Part shown: positions 55,779 to 64,000 of the stretch, one piece after another
Numbering within the stretch: position 1 is the stretch's first letter
Layout: each line of letters begins with the position of its first letter
Source: Thelonectria olida
Taxonomy: Eukaryota > Ascomycota > Sordariomycetes > Hypocreales > Nectriaceae
Direction: 5' to 3'
DNA: 64,000 bases
Assembly (NCBI GenBank): GCA_020736575.1
Contig: JAGPYM010000015.1
Coordinates: forward strand, 682,001 to 746,000
The notes under the pieces: model-generated
The model's database searches: none
What the model was told of the DNA's origin: nothing
The model's input: the letters and a program-made list of their open reading frames with translations, nothing else
Translations under genes and position numbers: made by a program

Positions 55779-56484
55779 CTTGCCTGTCTTGTGAAATCTG
55801 TCGCTGTGCTGGCCGCGAGGGTAGTAATCTCATCACAATTAATCGTTGGATGAGAAGCCGACGTTGATTGCTTGAGTCAAGTCCAGGGTCCCGACCTCGC
55901 GGGATTGCTGCCTAACATATGCATGTTGACTTGGCATTCTCTTTATTGGGCCGCCAAAAGCAACGCGACACAAAGGTTGGTAATATGATCACAGTTGCGG
56001 TAATGCAGTTAATAATTTAGGATATCAAGAGCATGCTGTGTAGTCTGCTCCATAGGTTGTACTTCTATTGTGACTTGTAGAGCTCTATTAATCTATGCCA
56101 TTGAACCATGTCCCTTGTTGAGCTCAATCACCAGCGAATAGGGACCGAAAAAGCTTCAAGCAAACCCGCACCGCTGAGAAGCGCATGAAAAACGACGAGC
56201 AGGGTGTGCATTATGACAGCGGCGCCACGACCTCAAGTGATGCACAGCTTTGGGGAGTCCAGTCCGATGGCGATGTCGCTTCCACCATTGCTTCATTTTC
56301 CCATTTTTGACGTTGCCATTTTTATGATTAACTCCATGGTGTGAACGCCTTCTTCTTTCGGATGGCAACGGCATGAATATTATAGGTATTTTCTAATCGA
56401 AGAAGACTGAGCAGATATTGCGTGTTTAGTGGTCAAAGATAGGGTATGTAGTAAACCACAGCCAGAAGAAGCGTCGACAACATA
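55779..56484. other. Intergenic region between TPR-CHAT and SLATT genes
   Basis: 706 bp. Its first 50 bp carry a TPR-like in-frame extension of the CHAT gene after a TGA. The rest shows no coding frame. Confidence 0.45.
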
Positions 56485-57306
56485 TCAATCCTTCGTCTTC
56501 TCCGTTGAGGTATTCGGGTACATCGACTCAGGCCGCTTCAACGGACTTCTCATCGGCGGTGGCATCGAAAGCGTGCTCTGCGCTCGATCCCCATGCCGCC
56601 CACCATTGCCGCCACCCTCGTTCTGGAAGCCAGGAGTGTGGCTCCCCTCCAGCCTCACCTTCACTCTCTGATACATGTCCTCCACCAGCTGGATCTCCTC
56701 TTGCACATCCAGATGGCAATTGGCAAGGCAAAACTCTCGCTCTCGTTGCTCGATGTGTTCTCGAACCTGCCTCCATTCCTCCTTGTGGAACTTGAACCGG
56801 TCTGGTAGGCCTGAACCCTTGAGATATGTTAGAATACCCGCGACAATGGTGTTCATGGCGCCAAACGCTGTGATGGCCTTGTTCGATCCCTTGGCGGCTC
56901 CTATTGCGGTGATGCCTGCGGAGACGATGACTTGGAGGCCCAGACAGAAGTTGATGAGGAGGCTGAAGCGGGAGTAACTCAATGAGGCTTTCTGCTCGGC
57001 TAGGACCACGCGAGTGTAAATGCCAACGTTGGGCGCGGTGCGGGCGGCGTGGCCGGAAGTCGTCAAGGCTGGGACGGTGTCGATGCCGGTCAGAGACCGG
57101 AACACGAGGAGCTTGTCTTCCGGGGGGACAAGAGCGGCAGCGTCGGTTGTAGCGACCGTGAGGGCCTTTTCTGTCCCGCTCTCGGCGACGCTGTTGCTAT
57201 TGATGGTGTTTTGAGTCGTATCCTGTCGAGGAAAGCCCTGTTCTTCTCGATCGTGCGCTAACAACATGCGCTGAAAGAGTCCTCGAGAGCTCCTTTGGTT
57301 CGACAT
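56485..57306 (-). CDS. SLATT-domain two-transmembrane protein
   Basis: Single exon, 273 aa. After a disordered N-terminus (about 1-85), NVGIYTRVVLAEQKASLSYS leads into TM1 (about 114-136, FSLLINFCLGLQVIVSAGITAIG) and TM2 (about 143-163), with a short GAAKGSNKA turn. An amphipathic helix with HKEEWRQVREHIEQRERE follows, then a Pro/Gly-rich tail. This matches the fungal SLATT domain (SMODS and SLOG-associating 2TM effector), which in bacteria is the predicted pore-forming effector of nucleotide-activated and protease-linked defence systems. No signal peptide. It lies upstream of the TPR-CHAT gene on the same strand. Whether the CHAT protease acts on it is not known. Cys193 and Cys197 after TM2 are the only paired cysteines. 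Confidence 0.8.
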   Translation of the reverse strand: MSNQRSSRGLFQRMLLAHDREEQGFPRQDTTQNTINSNSVAESGTEKALTVATTDAAALVPPEDKLLVFRSLTGIDTVPALTTSGHAARTAPNVGIYTRVVLAEQKASLSYSRFSLLINFCLGLQVIVSAGITAIGAAKGSNKAITAFGAMNTIVAGILTYLKGSGLPDRFKFHKEEWRQVREHIEQREREFCLANCHLDVQEEIQLVEDMYQRVKVRLEGSHTPGFQNEGGGNGGRHGDRAQSTLSMPPPMRSPLKRPESMYPNTSTEKTKD

Positions 57307-60300
57307 GTTGCCGGTTGCTCATGCGAGAGCAGGACAGGGAGAAAGAGGAAGAAAAAAGCCAAGAACGACGGAACAAATAAGCTTTTCAGGAGCAGGGATT
57401 GTACGTCAAAAGGTATGTTTAGAGATTAATAAGCACGATAAGATCCCGTCTTTCGAAACTGTCTCTCCTGTTGTCGTCTGATAGAGCTTAGTATTGTTTA
57501 TCCGTAGATGCAAATGGCATAGTGAATCGCCATTTGAACGGGATCGACAAATAAGCACCTCTGAAGTGAGACAGTTCTTACCGCAATGAATACTAGCCTT
57601 GACGTAATGTGAAAATAAGCAAGCCCGATGTGAACTTGATTGGTCGGTGGGTTATGGTGGCAGGCGGCAGAGAGACGGCAGCTGAGCACCGAAAAAGCCC
57701 TTTTATGTCGCCTCTCGGAGGGAGCCATCCCTTGCGCTCAATGTCAGAGACGGAATGGCAATGATGTAGAAGCCTAAGACGTCAGATACTTGAACTTACA
57801 CTTGTTGCGAAGGATCAAGAACTTATCGAGGGGGCCAGCACATCCCAAGCGCCACCCTCACGATCGAGACTGATCTGGCAATGAAATCCTCCCTGAATTC
57901 CCCCATGTCCCACAACTTCATAGTGGCGTCGGTACTAAACGACGAGCCGCGCCGAGGGCCGTACCTGACGATCAAGCGGAATGCAACCTTCTCCCGTCTC
58001 ATCGTAGTGGCATGGCACTCATCTGGACCCGAGCAACGAATGATCAACTTGTTACCTTCAACGTGGAGGCTTAAGCCTGTTGGTAAGAGGCAAACAAGAC
58101 CTTCTTCAAACAGCTCAAGTTCGATTTCCTCGGCAAGTTGAAATACCAAAAAGGCTTCGGTTATATCGGGATATCTCTTTGAGGACGCAAGTTTCTCTCC
58201 GAATCACAAAGATCATACTTTGTGAACAAATGGCTCATCGGTCTTATGCAACGAATAAGACCTGCAGAGTCAATAGCCGTGCCGGATGAGCCAGTTCCGT
58301 GAATGCGCGCAATTGAGGGTCGAATAGGAGGTAAACTGGGAAATTATTCGATCACCGATTCAGGAGTGGCGTACTCCGTAGTTGGGGTCGGCCTAGAAAA
58401 AAGCAATATTACCGGTAGTTGGACATGTGAGGACAGGCCCTTCCGGTCTGACCAAGCTTGCCTTCAGCTGAGCAGATGATGAAGACGAAGGGAGGAGTCT
58501 AACTCCTGTCTTCTCTACCAATATGTACGGGCTTCATGGGTAGAAGGATGGCACTTTTCCGCCTAAGAACCCATATGAGCACTTCAATTGAGGAAATTCT
58601 ATTCCCCTGTATCCAATTCTTCCAAGCCCATCTCCATTGCATTATCCTCAAAAGCTGAAAACATCTGGAATGTGGCAAACATGCAACAATGCCATCATCA
58701 ACTCCCGGGCGATCGACCGATGACCCGTCGCAACGCATGTCCATCTTTCGGACCTTCAATGCAACCAATTCAGTCTCTTATTGGCCTTTTCTTGTAAGTA
58801 TTTGATTGAAGCGGGGAACTATTGGTTTGCATTTGCCCACATACACTCCAATCTCTTACGTCGTATTGTGACTCGTCGATGGTGGCAAGTCTTCCGAGCT
58901 CGTTTAATCGGCCCTAACAGGTTTAGATCAGGTTCATATAAGTGTGTTCTCCTGGTAATAATAGCTAGGCGGAAAATCGCCCCGTCACGTTGCCTGTTGA
59001 CTTCTCACCCCTCGCCCTCAATTGATACTGCAGCTTCCGCTCCCACTTAGAAATCGCATGTTGGCGCTCTCTTGTATGCGTAACAACGAGCCTCTATTTT
59101 TGTTCCATGTTTCTTCTCCACTAATCCTCTTCCTATCCTTCCTCATTCCCGAGTCTCTCGTCCGAAATGTCTCGTCCCGTCCCCCGTCGTCCCCGTCTGG
59201 TGGAGAGCGAGATGCTCACAAGATGAAGCTAAAGCTCGACGCCTTGTGAGTATATTTTGCTTGAACCATGGTAACTTTAGAGCTGCCTGGCGTAAAGCAT
59301 CGCTGTCGCCAGTATTGCGCGAGTCCAATTCATCGTTGATCTCGGCTCGTCGACAAACCCTATTCTTCAACGTGGGAAAAACTGCAGAGGTGAGGAGCCT
59401 TGCATCTAAAGCTGCGCGGACCGACGTCATATGGGCATCGATTCCGTCAGAGTTCGAGATGAGGACTTCAACAAGTTTAATGGGAGATTTTTGGTGACAG
59501 AATGTATTAGAAGCTTCCAAGGACTGCTTTACATGGAGTACTACCTATCGCTGGCCGTTGACAAAAGCTCAGAACAGGTCGATTAACTTGACCGCTCGCG
59601 GGTCTACAGCATGATTCGAAGCCATTGAAAGTATAGGCATGAAAGTAGACGTACAAATAGAAAAGTGGAAATTTAAAAAGACCCAGATTCCGTTAGCAAA
59701 CTCGGCCCTGGACTTGTGTGATGGCCGATGTAAATGAGGCGACGAGTTTGTGCCCCTCTGTGATATATCTTTGACCTCAGCCCCTTCTCGCCACGACTTG
59801 TTTCCTGCAACTTCATCGAATTCACAGCTCAACTTATACAAACAATCAAATTGATTTATGCACAATGATTATTTTGACACTTTTCAAGACCGCGCGCAAT
59901 CGCATTCTGCTTGGTGCAGAAACCCGTCTAATAAATTCTTGCGCGGGTTGGCTGCTATGCTGGATGCTGATTACCGTCTCATCGCCTAGTTGGGCGAATG
60001 ACAAAGATTGAACCGGTACACCAAAGAAAATAGAAGGCAGACCGTAAGCACCCTCTTCCTTACCTAGGGTACTTGCATCAAGGCAGAGGTATATATCAAT
60101 CCAAGGACGCTACAGGTCCAGACGTTATCGCTTAGAACGAGCCCCAGTTCCCTTTTTAGCTCCTGCAGTATTACCACCTCTCCCACCTCTCCCGAGTTTA
60201 CCCAACTTGTTGGTTGCTCCGAAATTGCGGAATGCGACTCGACAGCCGGTTCCCAAAGGCCATTCATTCCTTGAGGATCTATGTGATGATGTCTGCAACA

Positions 60301-60759
60301 AGCGACGTTTCCAGGTTCGCTCGGAACTCAGCCGTCGTTTTGATCCCCCTTGGTGGAAAGGATGTGCCCTCACGCTGACAGCTGGCGTCAAGGTTGAGGA
60401 AGAGGAGGAGAGGCAGGGAGGCACGGATCGTCCGGGTTTAGACGCTGACTCGACTCCGTCGACTAGACGGTGGAGATGATGACCCTCCTATCAGAAGAGC
60501 GTGATGATAAGCGAGCATGCCGGCATCCTTGTTTATATCTCATGGTACTCTGTAGTGTCATACCGCTACGTCAAGACGGAGTCGCTGACGGGCTAGGACC
60601 CATTGGTTGCAGACTAAGCCAACAAGACCAAGCGGGCCTGGTCCTTGAAACCATGCACTTGGATCCTGATGTCAGATGGGCCCCGATGATATTTCTGTTT
60701 AGTAGTATGCTACCTGTGCGGTAGGGGAAATGGCCTGACACCCACTCATTCCGTGGGTG
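57307..60759. other. 3.5-kb stretch without a convincing gene
   Basis: It contains several coding-like but start-less fragments. One on the minus strand (57823 to about 58170) ends GMCWPPR and carries PDITEAFLVFQLAEEIELELFEEG in its first part. Another (59143-59520, minus) and an Arg/Gly-rich frame ending at 60125 (minus) also lack an ATG. They may be exons of an unrecognised gene or relics. Confidence 0.35.
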
Positions 60760-60794
60760 GTCCGCAGTCCGTAGTCCGTAGTCCGTAGTCCGTA
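60760..60794. repeat. Five tandem copies of GTCCGYA
   Basis: A 7-bp unit: GTCCGCA once and then GTCCGTA four times without gaps, about 120 bp upstream of the P450 ATG. It can fold or bind a factor with a 7-bp periodicity. Such short tandem arrays vary between strains. Confidence 0.75.
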
Positions 60795-60915
60795 CATCCT
60801 TGGTTGGAAGAAAAGTGCATCTCATCTCACCTCTCACGAACGCTCCTCTTCGCACAACCTTTCGCTAACACTGGAGATCTAGGCATTTCGGACCCTGGAC
60901 ACGAAGCCCGGTTGT

Positions 60916-62842
60916 ATGCACGTTGCGGTCAAGATGCGGCTCTTCAACGCGGACAAGCTGGTCGTCATCGGCTTCCTGCTTGCGATAGCCATTGCTTACG
61001 CTTTCTACTGCGGCTATCAGACCAGAAAGATCTTCCAATCGCTACAGAAACAGGGTATTGTAAGTCTATATTAGAACTTAAACGGCAAAGCCTTTTTTCG
61101 TTATGAATGCCTAATACCCATACCCGCAGCCCCTGATGAAGCATTCGATGATCCTTGGCCATCTCGAAGTCATTGGCAAGCTCCTGGCCGACCTTCCATC
61201 TGACGCCCATGGCGATTACATGATGGTCAGGATTGTGGAAAACTGGAAAGAGCTGTTTCCTGGATGCTCCAAATGCCCGCCTGTCGCATACATCGACCTG
61301 TGGCCCTTTGCCCCTCCGACCATGATCTCGCTGAGCCCAGACATATCGGCGCAGTTCACGCAGGACTATTCGCTTATAAAAGCGCATCAGCAGAAGCATT
61401 TTCTCTACCCGCTTACCCACAACCTTGATGTGTCGTCGATGGAAGGCGCGGAATGGAAGCTGTGGAGGAAGAGACTGAACCCGGGCTTCAGTATTCAGAA
61501 CATCACCTCTCGCATCCCGGACGTTCTCGAAGAAGTGCAAGACTTTGTTGATCGTATCGAGAGTAAGGCAGGCAAAAACGGCACGTGGGGCGAAGTGTTC
61601 CCACTCGAGGACGCCACCATCAGCCTTGCTCTAGACGTTATCCTGCGCTTTGTCTTGTATGCCTCGAGATGACCCTGTATACCCCTATCGAGAATTACAA
61701 CTAACTCGAGACAGGAACAAGCGCTTCCATGAGCAAACCAAGGGACGTTCTGCAGTCTCCCGAGCGATCATAGACACAGTCACGAGCATATTCTTCTTCG
61801 TAAACTTTGCAAACGCCATCTTCCATTACAACCCATGGCGCCGGTTCAGGCTGTGGAACAACTATCGCATCATAAAGAACGCACTGGCGCCTCATCTGCA
61901 AAGCCGCATCTCCGAGTTAGAGCGCAACCACCAAGTGACCAATAAGACCTTGGTCGACCTCATCGCCAAAAGCTTCGAGGACGAAAAGGACCAGGCAGAT
62001 ACAACGGCCCCGGCCTTCAAATTCGACGACAACTTCATCGAAATGGCAGTCGGCCAGATCAACACATTTCTCTTTGCGGGGCACGACACTACCGGCGTGG
62101 CAATCTGCTGGCTCTTCCATCTCCTCGCGCAACACCCTGAAGTCATGGCCAAGGTGCGAGCCGAGCACGATGCTGTGCTGGGCCCGGATCCTCGGCAGGC
62201 CGCTGCCGTGTTGCGAGAGAATCCGAGCCTCCTAAACGCTCTCACCTACACCAATGCTGCGGTCAAAGAGTCGATGCGAATCCACACGAATGTCGGCACC
62301 ATGAGACGTGGGGAGCCAGGCTTCTTTCTCGTGGGTCCGCTCGGCTCAGGGCCCGAGGTCGAGGGAAAGATGCTCCCCACCGATGGGTTCGTAGTCTGGG
62401 ACGGAAACTTTGCCATACATAGAGATCCCGATCTGTGGCACCGCGTGGACGACTTTCTTCCCGAGCGATTCTTAATCACGGATCAGGACGACCCTCTGTA
62501 CCCACCAAAGAATGCTTGGCGGCCGTTCGAGGCTGGGCCGAGGAATTGTATTGGGCAGCACCTGGCCATGGTTGAGATTAAACTTGTCGTGGCGCTGATG
62601 GCAAGACGGTATGATGTTGAATGTGCTTGGGGAAAATGGGACGCTTCTAGGTATGTGTGTGCTTGCGTGTCATTATTGTGACCCAACCTTGCTCTATTCT
62701 CAAAGTCATTTCGTTAACTTGGGTTAGAAGCAACAACAAGAAGAGGCCCTCGGTGTGGGGAGATCGCTGTTACCAGGTTGGCTCTGATGCTCCTCCTCAT
62801 GTCAAGGACGGCATGCCAGTCCATGTGAGAATCCGTGCTTGA
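60916..62842 (+). CDS. Cytochrome P450 monooxygenase
   Basis: Exons 60916-61059, 61130-61656, 61715-62650 and 62728-62842 give 573 aa, with all phases consistent. The N-terminal membrane anchor is LVVIGFLLAIAIAYAFYCGY. The I-helix reads AGHDTTG (Ala345), the ExxR is KESMR, the meander has LPERF and the haem loop is FEAGPRNCIGQ with the axial Cys502. All essential elements are present. The C-terminus (after the last intron) is polar and retains RCYQVGSDAPPHVKDG, typical of fungal P450s of the CYP59/StcS-like type, an assignment I hold loosely. The second ATG at 60934 is an alternative start. The Zn2Cys6 gene 0.7 kb downstream may regulate it. No backbone synthase is in view. Confidence 0.92.
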
Positions 62843-63548
62843 TAATACCAAACATGGCAGTTGGTTGGACTCATTGCGATGGAAACACGCAACTACTATC
62901 TTCCTGTTGATACATGAGACGCCACTGGCTGCTTCACAAAGTTTCAAACATGCCGATAAAATCCTTTTTGAATTTCTGTGTGTATGTAAGGTTTTTACGA
63001 TACATCACAGAGCATAGAATATCCAGCCCGTGTCATCTAGGTCGTGATCGTATGGCACGTCAAAACAGCATCCCCTCGATTGCGAGCTACGTGGCATCCG
63101 GTATTAGTACACTTCCGAAGAAGCTTTGGGAAGCGCATTAAAATCCCCAATAAAAATGTTTTGGCGGGACAGATGATCGCCCCTCGGGGGATCTTCGAGC
63201 AAGGTTTCCCCAGATTCAGAAACCCAACTGGAGCTCAAGGTTCTGCCAGGATGTGGTCAGTTGGTGTCTCGAGCGGCGGGATTCGCAAGTCAACCCCGCC
63301 GACCCTTCAATCCACTGGGCCACAAAAGTATTGGATCAACTGTGAGATCTGATTGGGTCTGGCTTGAGCCAAGGCGGGATTCGCCTCAGCATGTGACAAA
63401 ACCCGCCGGGCTTATACGGACCATACCCCCATTGGCCTCACCTCCCGTTTCCGTACTCTGGGCGGGCACTGTAATCAGTGAATGTGTGCCCTGTTCTCCG
63501 TAAAACCTCATTGGATGCCATGTTACTTCGAATTGGTACCACTCAGCC
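62843..63548. promoter_or_regulatory. Intergenic region with a 12-bp direct repeat, promoter of the Zn2Cys6 gene
   Basis: GGCGGGATTCGC occurs at 63275-63286 and again at 63373-63384. The CGG-containing repeat, 165-275 bp before the ATG of a Zn2Cys6 gene, could be an autoregulatory site. No coding frame is supported. Confidence 0.5.
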
Positions 63549-64000
63549 ATGCCTTCGCCCAATCTGAACCCCGCCGTCCGCGAGTCCGCTCCCTACGGCC
63601 AAGCTTGTGTCGGGTGCTCCAAAGCCAAGTGCAGATGCATTAGTCGGGGACCAGGGAACAGCTGCGAAAGGTGTCACCGTCTCAATAGAGACTGCCACGC
63701 ATCGGCCGTTGTACGAAAACGTCTCGCTCGACGGCCGGTGACTAAGACGGCGCGGCTTGAGGAGAAGCTGGATGATCTTTTCACCTTGCTCAAGGCGCAA
63801 ACCACGGCGAGCCCGGCGGTCTCGCATCATAGCTCGGATGGCCTCAACGATCCTCCAAGCACTGGTTCCGAAACGCTTCTTCCAGGTGCTGCTGGAGACT
63901 CACTCCAGCAACCGGATGGAGCAATTCCGCCCGTCAACGCCAATAATGCCGAGTCTGGTGTTTCTCCAGCCGGCACCCTTCCCTATTTGGCTCACCTCTC
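63549..64000 (+). CDS. Zn2Cys6 transcription factor, 3' part beyond window
   Basis: The frame is open from ATG 63549 to the window end (150 codons visible). The zinc cluster is CVGCSKAKCRC..CERCHRLNRDC at about residues 19-48 (C-x2-C-x6-C-x8-C-x2-C-x6-C). An Arg-rich stretch follows (RKRLARRPVTK), then a short coiled coil (LEEKLDDLFTLLKAQ) for dimerisation, then a Pro/Ser-rich linker. A fungal-specific TF domain is expected downstream. Its proximity to the P450 gene suggests a small metabolic locus continuing to the right. Confidence 0.88.
   Translation, partial: MPSPNLNPAVRESAPYGQACVGCSKAKCRCISRGPGNSCERCHRLNRDCHASAVVRKRLARRPVTKTARLEEKLDDLFTLLKAQTTASPAVSHHSSDGLNDPPSTGSETLLPGAAGDSLQQPDGAIPPVNANNAESGVSPAGTLPYLAHL

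Noticed and set aside
60125..60424. Arg/Gly-rich 99-codon frame on the minus strand
   Set aside because: It begins with GTG, has no ATG and no recognisable domain; composition alone is not evidence.

Overview
The window is nuclear DNA of a filamentous ascomycete (Pezizomycotina, most likely a plant-associated Sordariomycete). Genes are separated by 0.4-4 kb and carry 48-70 nt introns with GTAAGT/GTATGT-type donors and CTRAY branch sites. The gene families point the same way: a PL3 pectate lyase, Zn2Cys6 regulators, a HET-domain protein, an RTA1 protein and GPI-anchored secreted proteins. Exon joins below were worked out by hand from splice signals and frame continuity. Where I give a protein length, the phases close exactly.

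Layout. 0-1 kb: C-terminal fragment of a Mutator-like transposase, followed by a perfect 20-bp palindrome. 2.3-3.1 kb: secreted pectate lyase. 4.5-10 kb: a bHLH regulator, a transaldolase and a sugar-porter MFS protein; the last two are divergent around four helically phased inverted repeats. 11.8-14.8 kb: an OTT_1508-type deaminase-domain protein and a GPI-anchored secreted protein. 16-18 kb: a large membrane protein. 18.5-30 kb: an amidase, a Delta24-sterol reductase (DHCR24-like), a Delta7-sterol reductase (DHCR7-like) and, divergent from these, a full-size ABCG transporter. This is a candidate sterol-remodelling and export cluster. 30-38 kb: a degenerate DUF6594-type gene, a Gfd2/YDR514C-type nuclease-fold protein, a small secreted But2-like protein, a Cys-rich F-box-like protein and an SRPK-like kinase pseudogene. 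38-45 kb: a small secreted hydrophobic protein, about 3.8 kb without a convincing gene, and a secreted phospholipase B. 46-50 kb: a SnoaL-like relic and a GRF zinc-finger/HET protein. 50-53 kb: an RTA1 membrane protein divergent from an Upc2-type Zn2Cys6 regulator. 53-57.3 kb: a TPR-CHAT (caspase-like) protein and, on the same strand, a SLATT two-transmembrane protein. 57.3-60.9 kb is without a convincing gene. 60.9-64 kb: a cytochrome P450 and the 5' part of another Zn2Cys6 regulator.

Two groupings stand out. The first is the TPR-CHAT/SLATT pair, a protease-like sensor next to a predicted pore-forming effector. It lies near a zinc-finger HET protein and resembles the logic of bacterial and fungal cell-death modules. 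The second is DHCR24 + DHCR7 + ABCG: two reductases that the ergosterol pathway does not use, beside a transporter of the lipid/sterol-moving class. Both functional links are inference from domain content and gene order.
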